The notes: a model not told the origin generated them from the letters alone. Counted from the stretch's first letter, positions 54,531 to 63,022 are shown. The stretch is DNA of 63,022 nucleotides from Bradyrhizobium sp. WSM3983 (GCF_000473045.1 NZ_AXAY01000024.1:62310-125331), one strand, 5' to 3'. A program made the numbers and translations.

Positions 54531-55787
54531 TCAGTATTTTTCCAGCGAACGTCCGACCACGCCGTCGACGTCCTTCTCGGGCGCAATGTCGGTCGAGTAA
54601 TAGCCGGCGGCCTTCTTCGCAGCGATCTCGACATAGGCGTCGGCCGGGATCAGCTCCGGCGGGATCGGCACGCGTTCGACGATGTCGATGCCCTGCGAGG
54701 TCAGTGCGTCGTACTTCATGTCGCTCATCGACAGGAAGCGGTCGATGCGCTTCAGGCCGAGCCAGTGGATGGTGTCGGGCATCAATTGCTGGAAGCGCGC
54801 GTCCTGGACGCCGGCGACGCATTCGGTGCGCTCGAAATAGGCGGCGGCGGCGTCGCCATCCTCCTGGCGCTTGCGCGCATTGTAGACCAGGAATTTGGTG
54901 ACCTCGCCGAGCGCGCGGCCTTCCTTGCGGTTATAGATGACGAGCCCGAGCCCGCCCTCCTGCGCGCCACGCGCGGATTCCTCGATGCCGTGGATCAGGT
55001 AGGGCCGGCAGGTGCAGATGTCAGAGCCGAACACGTCGGAGCCGTTGCACTCGTCGTGCACGCGGCAGGTGATTTTTGTACGATGGTCCGGCAGCTTGGT
55101 GACGTCGCCGAACATGTAGATTGTGGTGCCGCCGATCGGTGGCAGGAACACCTTCAAGTCCGGCCGGGTCACCAGCTCGGGGAACATGCCGGCGGTCTGC
55201 TCGAACAGCGTGCGGCGCAGCTCGGTCTCGCCGGTCGCAAAGCGCTCGGCAAGGCCGGGCAGATACCAGACCGGATCGATCGCGATCTTCACCACGGAGA
55301 CGCTGCCATTGGCATGCACGACCTCGCCGTCGGCGCGCAGCCGTTTTGCGGCGAGCGCCTCGCGGATCTCGGGCAGGTCGAGCCGCGCCCGCGTCACCGC
55401 GATGCTCGGGCGGATATCGATGCCCTCGGCGATGTCCTTGCCGAAATTCTCAGCGACCAGATGGCCCCAGGGATCGAGCGCGACGATTTTCGCGGGATCG
55501 CGCCACTGCTCAAACGGTCCGATGGTCGCGGCGGGAAACGTGTTGGTGAGGTCGGGACGGCGGATCGGATCGAGCGCGCCGGCGGAGACGGCGAGCGCGC
55601 GGTACATCGCGTAGGAGCCGCCATGGCTGCCGATCACGTTGCGGTCCTGCGCGCGCGACACTGTGCCGATGATCGGTCCGCGGGCGCGCGCATCGGCTGC
55701 GCCCCAGTGAATCGGAAAGGCGGCCTTGCGGCCCGGCTCCGGGTGCGAAGTGAGGCGGATGTGGTCGGTACGGTTCGCGCGGCTCAT
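54531..55787 (-). CDS. GTP cyclohydrolase II-like protein (URC1 type)
   Basis: 418 residues from ATG 55787, preceded by GGGAG; a TTG at 55793 is an alternative. The C-terminal half has the RibA marks: zinc Cys in TCRVHDEC and GSDICTCRPY, and RKEGRALGEVTKF with the catalytic Arg. The N-terminal ~190 residues are an extension not found in RibA and belong to the URC1 group. It sits next to URC4 and upp rather than riboflavin genes. I infer a role in opening the pyrimidine ring in uracil breakdown. First gene of the cluster. Confidence 0.9.
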   Translation of the reverse strand: MSRANRTDHIRLTSHPEPGRKAAFPIHWGAADARARGPIIGTVSRAQDRNVIGSHGGSYAMYRALAVSAGALDPIRRPDLTNTFPAATIGPFEQWRDPAKIVALDPWGHLVAENFGKDIAEGIDIRPSIAVTRARLDLPEIREALAAKRLRADGEVVHANGSVSVVKIAIDPVWYLPGLAERFATGETELRRTLFEQTAGMFPELVTRPDLKVFLPPIGGTTIYMFGDVTKLPDHRTKITCRVHDECNGSDVFGSDICTCRPYLIHGIEESARGAQEGGLGLVIYNRKEGRALGEVTKFLVYNARKRQEDGDAAAAYFERTECVAGVQDARFQQLMPDTIHWLGLKRIDRFLSMSDMKYDALTSQGIDIVERVPIPPELIPADAYVEIAAKKAAGYYSTDIAPEKDVDGVVGRSLEKY

Positions 55788-56047
55788 GGCCAAACTCCCA
55801 AAAAGCCAACGGCCCGCCGCTCGGACGGGCCTGGCTCACTCACGCTGCCGGAACAGGGTCCCGGCGACGCAATCCAACATATTGTAGCGGCCAGCCACGA
55901 CAGACAAGTTAATCGTGGGGTGCTGCTAGAGGCCGTTCCCACCCTCGTCCCGATGGACGAACAACGCCAGAATGCCCCCTATATCTATGTAATTGTTCGA
56001 ATTTTTAAAGAGACGGCGTTCCGTGAATGGCCCAAGCGAGCCCCTAG
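55788..56047. promoter_or_regulatory. URC cluster upstream region
   Basis: 260 bases with no gene. The part next to the cluster is G/C-rich. The distal part (55960-56020) is markedly A/T-rich, with TATATCTATGTAATTGTTCG and ATTTTTAAAG, and may hold the promoter or belong to the neighbouring accessory gene. No operator was identified. Confidence 0.4.
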
Positions 56048-56590
56048 CTATCGATCCAATTTCTTCTCAAGCTCCTCCAGGCTATAGCCGTTTCGCGCGA
56101 CGAGGTCGGACCAGAAGCGGATTTGTTTGAACTGACTTAGCGGTAGCCGGAGATCGTGTGTGGTGTTCTCTCGCTTGAAATAGTCATCCAAATCCGTCCC
56201 GTAATAGATTGTGTCGAAGCCGAAGACGGAAAATACCGGGTTGCCCGACTCATGCGGCTCCTCGGGCAGGTAGCGATGGCCGATCAAGGGAATCAGTTTG
56301 GGGGCGTGGGAGACGACGTCTCGCACGACCTCCTTGCGGGCCTGCATATCGGAAGGTCGTTCTCCCCACTCCGGCCACCAGAACGGATTGCGCTCGATGG
56401 AGGAGAGCAGCCTGGCGAGAGGAAAGTCGAGCGCCCGCCTGATTGCAGCGTCGTCATTCCAGTCGTGTCCTTCGACCGGTTGCTTCTCTCTCAAGAGGCC
56501 AACCAGGTCCGGCGGAAAAGTCAGGCCAAATCAATCTTGTGCACGATCGATCTCATCCTGACTGTAGCCTTTGGTCCATCGAACCGTCAT
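56048..56590 (-). pseudogene. SUKH/SMI1-like protein interrupted by TGA at codon 20
   Basis: Reading from ATG 56590 gives MTVRWTKGYSQDEIDRAQD, then TGA (56531-56533), then FGLTFPPDLVGLLRE and on in the same frame to 56048: 180 sense codons with one stop. The parts join naturally (EIDRAQD-x-FGLTFPPDL), and IPLIGHRYLPEEP and NPVFSVFGFDTIYYG are typical of SMI1/KNR4-type immunity proteins. A TTG at 56494 could start a 148-residue remnant. Either a nonsense mutation or a readthrough site. Base composition is lower in GC than neighbours. Confidence 0.78.
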
Positions 56591-56727
56591 CGCCCGTCCG
56601 CACGCTTCCCGCGAGGAGATAGCCATATTGCACAAATTGGCTGCGTCCACACCCTCCAAACAGGTGACTGGATAAAACCTGCATATTCAGACATATCGAC
56701 CGGATCGCCTCTGCCCCGGAGACCGCC

Positions 56728-57855
56728 ATGTCTGCCGCCAGCTACATCGATCCCCGCAATGGAAAGCTCTATCCGCTTCACGAGCCGCGCTGGTGCTCGG
56801 ACGAGCGCACGCCGCTGCTGGTGACGCCGGGGGCGGGGATTTCGCGCGCGGATATCGACAGCGGCGCGCGGTCGCTCTGGCGCTACCGGGCGGCGCTGCC
56901 GGTGGAGATCAAGGATCCGATTTCGCTCGGTGCGGGTTGCACGCCGCTCGTGCAGCAGGGGTGGGGCGATCTGCGTCCGTTCTTCAAGCTCGAATGGTTC
57001 AATCCGACCGGCAGCTTCAAGGACCGCGGTTCGGCGGTGATGCTGTCGTTCCTGCGGCAGATCGGCGTCGACGCCATTCTGGAGGATTCGTCCGGCAATG
57101 GCGGCTCGTCGATGGCAGGGCTTGGCGCGGCTGGCGGCATGCGCGTGAAGATTCTGGCGCCGGCCTCGACCTCGCCGGCCAAGATCGCGCAGGTGCGCGC
57201 CTACGGCGCCGAGGTGCAGCTCGTCGAAGGCCCGCGCGAGGAGTCGGAGGCCGAGGCGATCCGCCAATCGCAGCAGACTTTTTACGCCAGCCACAACTGG
57301 CAGCCGTTCTTTCTCGAAGGCACCAAGTCGCTCGCCTATGAAATCTGGGAAGATCTCGGCTTTCGCGCGCCTGACAATGTCATCGTGCCCGTCGGTGCCG
57401 GCAGCAGCCTGCTCGGCTGCGCCTTCGGCTTCCGCGAGTTGTTCAAGGCGGGGCAGATCGCAAAGTTGCCGCGCCTGTTCGCGGCCCAGCCGCTCAATTG
57501 CTCGCCGATCGATGCCAGCTTCAAGGCCGGTGTCGACACGCCTGTGGCGTGCGAGGTCAACAAGACCATCGCCGAGGGCACCGCGATCAAGCATCCGCTG
57601 CGGCTGCGCGAGATCATCGCAGCACTCCGCGAGAGCGGCGGCGGCACCGTTGCGCTCGCCGAGGACGAGATCGTCGCCGCGCTTCGCCGTCTTGCGCGGC
57701 AGGGCCTGTTCGCCGAGCCCACCAGCGCCAGCGCGGCCGCGGCGCTGGAGAAACTCTCCGCCACTGGCGCCATCAAGGCCAACGAGACCACGGTCGCGGT
57801 TCTCACCGGCACCGGGCTGAAGGCCGCGACCACCGTCGCCGATCTCGTGCAATAA
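56728..57855 (+). CDS. Threonine synthase-like PLP enzyme
   Basis: 375 residues, ATG after GGAGA. Fold type II PLP enzyme with cofactor Lys in NPTGSFKDRGS (92-102), the SSGNGGSSMAG loop and a phosphate-binding PVGAGSSLLG loop. C-terminal FAEPTSASAAAALEKL is typical of threonine synthase-like proteins. Shorter than the E. coli type and without other threonine genes nearby, so a related beta-elimination or replacement reaction is possible. Converges on the peroxiredoxin gene through a strong stem-loop. Confidence 0.88.
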   Translation: MSAASYIDPRNGKLYPLHEPRWCSDERTPLLVTPGAGISRADIDSGARSLWRYRAALPVEIKDPISLGAGCTPLVQQGWGDLRPFFKLEWFNPTGSFKDRGSAVMLSFLRQIGVDAILEDSSGNGGSSMAGLGAAGGMRVKILAPASTSPAKIAQVRAYGAEVQLVEGPREESEAEAIRQSQQTFYASHNWQPFFLEGTKSLAYEIWEDLGFRAPDNVIVPVGAGSSLLGCAFGFRELFKAGQIAKLPRLFAAQPLNCSPIDASFKAGVDTPVACEVNKTIAEGTAIKHPLRLREIIAALRESGGGTVALAEDEIVAALRRLARQGLFAEPTSASAAAALEKLSATGAIKANETTVAVLTGTGLKAATTVADLVQ

Positions 57856-57888
57856 TCCGGGCCGGCCCCGGGGGGAGCCGGCCCGGAT
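57855..57888. terminator. Perfect 12-base stem-loop between converging genes
   Basis: ATCCGGGCCGGC (57855-57866) and GCCGGCCCGGAT (57877-57888) pair perfectly around a 10-base C/G-rich loop. No T run follows on either strand, so it may act in both directions with Rho or as an end-protecting structure. Confidence 0.65.
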
Positions 57889-57901
57889 CGCGAAGCCGGC
57901 C

Positions 57902-58561
57902 TTAGCGCGGCTGCGGCACGATGCGAATGTAGGGCTTCGGCGACTTCCACCCGTCCGGATACTGTTTCTTCGCGTCGTCGTCGGACACCGAGCCCGCGAT
58001 GATGACGTCCTCGCCGTTCTTCCAGTTCACCGGCGTCGCCACCTTGTGCTTCGCGGTCATCTGCAGCGAGTCGATCACGCGCAGCACCTCGTCGAAGTTG
58101 CGGCCCGTGGTCATCGGATAGATCAGGATCAGCTTCACCTTCTTGTCCGGCCCGATCACGAACACGTTGCGGACGGTCTGGTTGTCGGCGGCGGTGCGCT
58201 TCAAGGGATCGCCCGAGATGGCGGCGGGCAGCATGCCGTACAGTTTCGAGACATTGAAATCGGTGTCGCCGATCATCGGGAAGTTCGGCGCCGTGCCCTG
58301 CGTCTCCGCGATGTCGGCGGCCCAGCCGGCATGACGGTCGATCGGATCGACCGAGAGGCCGATGATCTTCACGTTCCGCTTGTCGAACTCGGGCTTGATC
58401 CGGGCCATGTAGCCGAGCTCGGTGGTGCAGACCGGTGTGAAATCCTTTGGATGCGAGAACAGCACCGCCCAGGAATCGCCGATCCAGTCGTGGAAACGGA
58501 TCGTGCCCTCGGTCGTCTGCGCCTCGAAATCCGGCGCGATGTCATTGAGTGCGAGCGTCAT
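57902..58561 (-). CDS. 1-Cys peroxiredoxin (Prx6 type)
   Basis: 219 residues from ATG 58561. Peroxidatic Cys45 in HPKDFTPVCTTELG; no other Cys occurs in the chain, which defines the 1-Cys group. The C-terminal extension WKNGEDVIIAGSVSDDDAKKQYPDGW (in part) is the Prx6-type domain. It reduces hydrogen peroxide and organic peroxides in the cytoplasm. No redox regulator is visible nearby. Confidence 0.95.
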   Translation of the reverse strand: MTLALNDIAPDFEAQTTEGTIRFHDWIGDSWAVLFSHPKDFTPVCTTELGYMARIKPEFDKRNVKIIGLSVDPIDRHAGWAADIAETQGTAPNFPMIGDTDFNVSKLYGMLPAAISGDPLKRTAADNQTVRNVFVIGPDKKVKLILIYPMTTGRNFDEVLRVIDSLQMTAKHKVATPVNWKNGEDVIIAGSVSDDDAKKQYPDGWKSPKPYIRIVPQPR

Positions 58562-58724
58562 CACACGTGTCCTTGTGCTGATTGTTTCTGATGTCTCGTC
58601 CGTGCGGACCGCGGATTGCGGGCGCATCCTCGCGGCCGAATGGCCGCAAGCTTGCGCTTGTGCAGGCCGGAAGTCATGGCGGGCTTCTGAAAAAATTCTT
58701 AAACGCGAGGGGAGGTGAGAAACC

Positions 58725-59540
58725 TCACTCCTTCAGATCGTTTACGCGTTTGACCCAGGCGCGCACGTCGGTGAGCACTTCGGGCAGCACCGACCGCACC
58801 TCCAGCACGGTCATGCCGGGCTTGATGCGGGGGTCGTAGAGCAGGTTGAGGATGTACTGGTCGTAGACGTCGAAATAGCCCATCGACACATTGTCGTTGA
58901 ACATCGTCCACGGCACGCTCGCGGTGTCGTTGATGGGGCCGAGCGATTGCAGCAGCTCCTCATAGGCGCAGTCGAGGAAGGTGAAGTCGCCATTGTCGAC
59001 GGTGAGGATGACGTCGGAATGCTCGATCTCGAAATTGTCGTTCTTGCGGAAGCCGGACAGGCATTGCGGATCGAGCGAGGTGCGGATCTCGCGCGCTTTC
59101 TCCGCGCCGTAGAAGCTCGAGATGGTGCGGAAGAGATCGCGGTCGCGCACGAGCTTCACCCGCACATTCGCCGCCTCGCTGGTGTCGGTCATGGCGATGT
59201 CGAGATGCTGCACGCGTGTGCCGATATCGGCCACGACCTTTGCGAGCTGCGCCTTGCGGTCGGCGCGATCGCTCTCGGCGAACACGCGCACCGGTCCGTC
59301 GAACTTGCGGATGCGGTCGACGCGGCCGGCGAGGTGGTATTCGGCGCCGAACGCGGTCTTCAGAAAGCCGTCGACGATCTCGGCGTCGGTAAAGCTCTTC
59401 TTCTCGGCGCGCTGGCGCGAGGCGATCGCGGGCAGCTCGCCGGCGGTCGCCTTGGGTGCGGCGTCAGGCACACAGGTGAGCGCTGCAAACGCCAGCAGGG
59501 CGAAGCGAAGGGCAGCCGAGGGCGGGACCAATGCGCTCAT
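58725..59540 (-). CDS. Exported DUF2927 protein
   Basis: 271 residues. Signal peptide 1-28 with AALRFALLAFAALTC, where the Cys could be lipidated. The body carries the DUF2927 pattern (FLKTAFGAEYHLAGRVDRIRKFDGPVRVFAESD in part, SGFRKNDNFEIEHSDVI, CAYEELLQSLGPINDT, FDVYDQYILNLLYDPRIKPGM in part). DUF2927 proteins are exported and resemble metallopeptidase-like proteins in size, but the function is unknown. Follows the L,D-transpeptidase on the same strand, separated by a repeat. Confidence 0.87.
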   Translation of the reverse strand: MSALVPPSAALRFALLAFAALTCVPDAAPKATAGELPAIASRQRAEKKSFTDAEIVDGFLKTAFGAEYHLAGRVDRIRKFDGPVRVFAESDRADRKAQLAKVVADIGTRVQHLDIAMTDTSEAANVRVKLVRDRDLFRTISSFYGAEKAREIRTSLDPQCLSGFRKNDNFEIEHSDVILTVDNGDFTFLDCAYEELLQSLGPINDTASVPWTMFNDNVSMGYFDVYDQYILNLLYDPRIKPGMTVLEVRSVLPEVLTDVRAWVKRVNDLKE

Positions 59541-59630
59541 CGTTGCTCAACGCTGCCGTATTCGCAGGCCGCGCACAAGTCCGCAAATTCACGCGCCCTG
59601 CGGGTTCCCGCCGCTTTCAAGCGCAGCGCC

Positions 59631-59722
59631 GTAGGGTGGGCAAAGCGAAGCGTGCCCACCATTTTGATCGAATCTGCGGATACGTGGTGGGCACGGCGCA
59701 AGTGCGCCTTTGCCCACCCTAC
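59631..59722. repeat. REP family D copy
   Basis: GTAGGGTGGGCAAAGCGAAG and GTGCCCACCATTTTGATCG on the left pair with GTGGTGGGCACGGCGCAAG and CTTTGCCCACCCTAC on the right. Lies between the L,D-transpeptidase stop and the DUF2927 start. Confidence 0.9.
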
Positions 59723-59738
59723 GGAAGCTTGCGTGCGT

Positions 59739-60314
59739 TTAGTTGTTGAGCACCACCACAGTGGTGCCGACCCCGACGCGGCCGTAGAGGTCGGTGACGT
59801 CGTCATTGGTCATGCGGAAGCAACCGGAGGACACCGCCTGGCCGATCGTCTCCGGCTCGTTGGAGCCGTGGATGCGGTAGAGCGTCGATCCCAGATACAT
59901 CGCGCGCGCGCCGAGTGGATTCTCGATGCCGCCCTTCATGTGGCGCGGCAGGTCGGGCCGGCGGGCGACCATCTGCGATGGCGGCGTCCAATCCGGCCAC
60001 TCCTTCTTGGCCGTGATCCTGTGCACCCCACCCCAGCGGAAGCCGTCGCGGCCGACGCCGATGCCGTAGCGCAGGGCCTGGCCATCCTGGAGCACCAGAT
60101 AGAGCCGCCGCTCGGCGGTGTTCACCACGACGGTGCCCGGCGCGTATTTTGTCGGATACATGACGGTAGAGCGGGAGATCGGGCTCGCGCCGCCGCCGAG
60201 ATAGCCGGTGGAACTGGTGCCTGTGAAGTCTATCAACCCCGCCGCCGATGCGTCGGCCGCACCAGCCAGCAAGAGCGCGATTGCGGTCACCTGTGCGGCA
60301 AAAAACCGTGTCAT
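59739..60314 (-). CDS. L,D-transpeptidase (YkuD family)
   Basis: 191 residues from ATG 60314, preceded by GGGGGAAA. Signal peptide 1-24 (AIALLLAGAADASA). The YkuD domain (about 60-190) ends with the catalytic motif HGSNEPETIGQAVSSGCFRM, holding His and Cys. It forms 3-3 or protein links on peptidoglycan in the periplasm. The small size and lack of a LysM domain match many rhizobial ErfK/YbiS-type enzymes. Confidence 0.94.
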   Translation of the reverse strand: MTRFFAAQVTAIALLLAGAADASAAGLIDFTGTSSTGYLGGGASPISRSTVMYPTKYAPGTVVVNTAERRLYLVLQDGQALRYGIGVGRDGFRWGGVHRITAKKEWPDWTPPSQMVARRPDLPRHMKGGIENPLGARAMYLGSTLYRIHGSNEPETIGQAVSSGCFRMTNDDVTDLYGRVGVGTTVVVLNN

Positions 60315-60329
60315 CGTTTCCCCCAGCAA

Positions 60330-60584
60330 AAAAATCGATTCAACGAAAGCCAGAATCCATATTCGCGCACGTTCCGCAAGCCACGGGGCCGTGAGGCGGC
60401 GTCCTCTCCTGCGGTTGGCGTTACCAAATCGGCAACCGCGCTAATTTACCGAAAAAGCATTAGCCAAGCCGGCAGGTTACCCTGCGGGGCAGGGCCGCAA
60501 TGCCGGCTATTGCTTTGACGGGGCCCGCGAACAATGATTGACCGGACGGATCACTGGAAATGGCCGGTTGCGGGAGCAGACAGA
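60330..60584. other. Intergenic region before acetolactate synthase-like gene
   Basis: 255 bases between divergent genes. It includes an A-rich tract (CCAGCAAAAAAATCGATTC) near the transpeptidase start and a G/C-rich end. No operator or repeat was recognised. Confidence 0.4.
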
Positions 60585-62132
60585 ATGAACGGTGCGGAAA
60601 GCCTGGTGCGGACGATGGTCAAGGGCGGGGTGGACGTCTGCTTCACCAATCCGGGCACCTCCGAGATGCATTTTGTCGCAGCGCTCGACCGTGTGCCGGG
60701 CATGCGCTGCGTGCTCGGCCTGTTCGAAGGCGTGGTGACGGGAGCTGCCGACGGCTATTTCCGCATGAAGGGCACGCCGGCCTCGACCTTGCTGCATCTT
60801 GGCCCCGGCCTCGCCAATGGCCTTGCCAATCTGCACAACGCCAAGAAGGCCAATTCGGGCATCGTCAACATCGTCGGCCAGCACGCCGTTTACCACATCG
60901 GCTACAACGCGCCGCTGACCTCCGACATCGAGGGTCTGGCCCGGCCGATGTCGTCCTGGGTCCGCACCTCTCCAGATTCCAAATCGGTCGCCGCTGACGG
61001 CGCCGCCGCGATCGCCGCCGCCAAGAGCGCGCCGCCGCAGATCGCGACACTGATCCTGCCCGCCGACACCGCCTGGAACGAGGCCGACGGCATCGCCGAA
61101 GTGCCGGCCGAGCAGCAGCGCGCCAGCTATTCGCCGCAGGCGGTCGAGCAGGCCGCAAAGATCCTGCACGGCGACGGCGAGGGTACGCTGCTGCTGATGA
61201 CCGGCAGTGCGCTGAGCGAGAAGGGCCTGGCGCTGGCCGAGCGCATTGCCGCGAAGACTGGTTGCACGGTCATGGGCCCGACCTTCCGTCCGAAGATGGC
61301 GCGTGGCCGCGGCCGCTATTCGATCGACCGCATCCACTACGTCATCGAGAACGCGCTGCCGATGCTGGCGAAATTCCGTCACATCGTGCTGGTCGAGTCC
61401 GACGATCCAGTGGCGTTCTTCGCCTATCCGAACAAGCCGAGCATGCTCAAGCCCGAGGGCTGCGACGTCCATCGCATGACGTCCTGGGGTGAGAATTCGG
61501 TCGCAGCACTCGAAGCGCTCGCCGGTGCCGTGAAGGCCAGCGCCAGGGACGTCAAGCCGCAGGCGTTGCAGGAGCTGGTCAAGCCGACCGGCGCGCTCAC
61601 CTTCGCCTCGATCGCGCAGGCGATCGCATGTGCGATCCCCGAGAACGCGATCATGGTCGATGAATCCCTCACCACCGGCCGCGGCTTCTTCCCGCCGACG
61701 GCCGCCGCCGCGCCGCACGACTGGCTGCAGAACATGGGCGGCTCGATCGGCTTCTCGACGCCGCTGTCGATCGGCGCCGCGATCGCCTGCCCCGATCGCA
61801 AGGTCATCACCATGGTCGGCGACGGCAGCGCGATGTACACGATCCAGTCGCTGTGGACGCAGGCCCGCGAAAACCTTGACGTCGTCACCATCGTGTTCGC
61901 CAACCGCATCTACCAGATCCTGCGCGGCGAGTTCGACAATGTCGGCGCCGGCGAGCCCGGCCAGCGCGCCAACGACATGCTCCGGCTCGACCGCCCGACG
62001 CTGGATTTCGTCGCGCTGGCGAAGGGCATGGGCGTACCCGGCCGCGCCGTCACCAACGCCGACGAGTTCAACAAGGCGCTGGCGGAAGCCGTCGCCGAGC
62101 CGGGGCCGCGGCTGATCGAAGTGCAGATGTAG
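60585..62132 (+). CDS. Acetolactate synthase large-subunit-like ThDP enzyme
   Basis: 515 residues from ATG 60585, after GGGAGC. ThDP enzyme: cofactor Glu in GLFEGVVTGAADGY, HLGPGLANGLANLHNAKK, and PP-domain GDGSAMYTIQSLW with FANRIYQILRGE. Shorter than IlvB (about 570) and lacks a regulatory subunit gene nearby, so it belongs to the acetolactate-synthase-like group whose true substrate is often unknown (2-hydroxyacyl-CoA lyase or similar). Followed by a repeat. Confidence 0.9.
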   Translation: MNGAESLVRTMVKGGVDVCFTNPGTSEMHFVAALDRVPGMRCVLGLFEGVVTGAADGYFRMKGTPASTLLHLGPGLANGLANLHNAKKANSGIVNIVGQHAVYHIGYNAPLTSDIEGLARPMSSWVRTSPDSKSVAADGAAAIAAAKSAPPQIATLILPADTAWNEADGIAEVPAEQQRASYSPQAVEQAAKILHGDGEGTLLLMTGSALSEKGLALAERIAAKTGCTVMGPTFRPKMARGRGRYSIDRIHYVIENALPMLAKFRHIVLVESDDPVAFFAYPNKPSMLKPEGCDVHRMTSWGENSVAALEALAGAVKASARDVKPQALQELVKPTGALTFASIAQAIACAIPENAIMVDESLTTGRGFFPPTAAAAPHDWLQNMGGSIGFSTPLSIGAAIACPDRKVITMVGDGSAMYTIQSLWTQARENLDVVTIVFANRIYQILRGEFDNVGAGEPGQRANDMLRLDRPTLDFVALAKGMGVPGRAVTNADEFNKALAEAVAEPGPRLIEVQM

Positions 62133-62158
62133 GGTCTGGTTGGCTGAGCTCTCTCCAC

Positions 62159-62284
62159 GTCGTCCCGGCGAAGGCCGGGACCCATAACCCCAGGGAGAAG
62201 TTTGGCGAAGACTCAGGGGCCGGTCGCGCATCGCACGCACTCGACAGACCTCGCGGTATGGGTCCCGGCCTTCGCCGGGACGAC
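62159..62284. repeat. REP family C copy
   Basis: GTCGTCCCGGCGAAGGCCGG on the left, CCGGCCTTCGCCGGGACGAC on the right, with the AGTTTGGCGAAG core shared with the copy at 11798-11920. Confidence 0.9.
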
Positions 62285-62370
62285 ACCTAAGGCGTAGCGC
62301 GTACGCGCGCTACTCGCCACGAAAGGCGTTGGCGGCGCAACCAGGAGCGCCGGATAGGTCGGGAGGCATG

Positions 62371-62901
62371 ATGCAGACCGAGCTGAACAAGGTGATCGCG
62401 GCGCTCCGGGACTTCTACGCCCACGAGGCATTCCTGTTCGAGAAGGATATCGGCGAGCGTGCGATCACGCACCGTTTCGCCGTCTATCTCGAGCGGCAGT
62501 TTTCGGGCTGGTCGGTCGATTGCAATTACGACCGGCTCGGTGAGCGCACACTGCATCTGCCTCACGGCACCATCATCTCGACCGACGATCATCTGGGCAA
62601 GTCGATCTATCCCGACATCGTCGTGCACCAGCGCGAGATCCCGAACAATCTGCTCACCGTCGAGATCCGCAAGGCGAGCAATCACACCTCGCTCGATCAC
62701 GACCAGCACAAGCTGATGGCGCTGACCGATCCGCATGTCTGGTTCGCCTATTGGATCGGCGTGCTGCTGGTGCTGGACAGGCACAACGTGACGATGTCGG
62801 AAGTCTATGTCAGCGGCGCCGTCGATCAGCCGCTGTCGCTCTGGTTCGCGGAGCGGCTAAAGGAAAGCGGTTTCGGGGCCGCGCAGAAAACGGCGTCGTG
62901 A
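62371..62901 (+). CDS. Possible PD-(D/E)XK-fold protein, unknown
   Basis: 176 residues from ATG 62371, 4 bases after GGAGG; ATG 62368 is an alternative. The segment YPDIVVH (80-86) followed by LLTVEIRK (94-101) resembles the PD...(D/E)xK nuclease core, and an upstream ERAITHRFAVYLE (29-41) fits the N-terminal helix of such proteins. The usual catalytic Lys is Arg100 (EIR) with Lys101 next to it. No signal or membrane segment. Function not established. Confidence 0.6.
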   Translation: MQTELNKVIAALRDFYAHEAFLFEKDIGERAITHRFAVYLERQFSGWSVDCNYDRLGERTLHLPHGTIISTDDHLGKSIYPDIVVHQREIPNNLLTVEIRKASNHTSLDHDQHKLMALTDPHVWFAYWIGVLLVLDRHNVTMSEVYVSGAVDQPLSLWFAERLKESGFGAAQKTAS

Positions 62902-63022
62902 TGGGTTGAAGTCGAATCAAGGCTCTCTCCGTTCCCTACCCCCTTGTGGGCAGGGCAATCGCATATGACTCGTTGCGGCGACCTGCGCGCACGCCTCGTC
63001 CTTCGAGACGGCGCTTACGCGC
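62902..63022. other. Window end without recognised gene
   Basis: 121 bases. The last 28 (from about 62995, CCTCGTCCTTCGAGACGGCG) look like the left part of a repeat of the family F kind that is cut by the window edge. Confidence 0.4.

Noticed and set aside
54393..56087. 564-codon plus-strand frame
   Set aside because: Antisense to the GTP-cyclohydrolase-II-like gene; no protein-like features.
60507..62240. 577-codon minus-strand frame
   Set aside because: Antisense to the acetolactate-synthase-like gene and extends into a repeat.

Overview
The window looks like a chromosomal segment of a Bradyrhizobium-type alphaproteobacterium (Rhizobiales, Nitrobacteraceae). The basis is very high GC with G/C-ending codons, a gene set typical of that group (LemA/TPM pair, PutA with a divergent Lrp-type regulator, SorAB-like sulfite dehydrogenase, many CoA-transferase/acyl-CoA genes, tandem CYP153 P450s), and at least six families of 80-165 bp inverted-repeat elements between genes. 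No rRNA, tRNA, CRISPR array, integrase or transposase was seen.

Layout. 0-6 kb: repeat-rich leader, tex, a Gly/His-rich secreted protein, an OmpR-type regulator with its histidine kinase. 6-13 kb: a LuxR-type HTH protein coupled to an HtrA-like protein that has lost its catalytic residues, a VOC protein, a DapA-like aldolase, an orphan molybdenum-hydroxylase large subunit, then a crotonase coupled to an internally deleted acyl-CoA dehydrogenase. 13-20 kb: LemA-TPM-TPM operon, cyclic-nucleotide-binding/MBL operon, an unrecognised membrane coiled-coil protein, an unrecognised secreted CxxCH protein and a 54-residue membrane protein. 20-29 kb: CoA-transferase, putA with divergent regulator, cold-shock protein, sulfite dehydrogenase pair, and an adenylate cyclase fused to a [2Fe-2S] ferredoxin and a His-rich membrane domain. 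29-37 kb: glycosyltransferase, YcjX/YcjF pair, hemolysin III, two SDRs and a MarR regulator with a perfect palindromic operator. 37-46 kb: benzoylformate-decarboxylase-like enzyme, an acyl-CoA dehydrogenase/CoA-transferase/hydratase operon with divergent LysR, and two CYP153 genes. 46-52.4 kb: DUF898 protein with M48 protease, then a probable three-gene operon of TPR adenylate cyclase, vanadium-haloperoxidase/PAP2 protein and G1-family peptidase. 52.6-55.8 kb: upp, URC4 and GTP-cyclohydrolase-II-like genes, which together match the URC uracil-catabolism pathway. 56-63 kb: a SUKH-like gene broken by a TGA, threonine-synthase-like enzyme, 1-Cys peroxiredoxin, DUF2927 protein, L,D-transpeptidase, acetolactate-synthase-like enzyme and a possible PD-(D/E)XK protein.

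Most interesting: the cyclase/haloperoxidase/glutamic-peptidase cluster, the URC cluster with an altered PRPP loop in Upp, the redox-sensor cyclase, the HtrA-like pseudoprotease, and inverted repeats that now supply start or end codons of neighbouring genes. Start codons were chosen from ribosome-binding sites, overlaps and family alignment remembered from knowledge. No database search was possible, so family calls rest on motifs.
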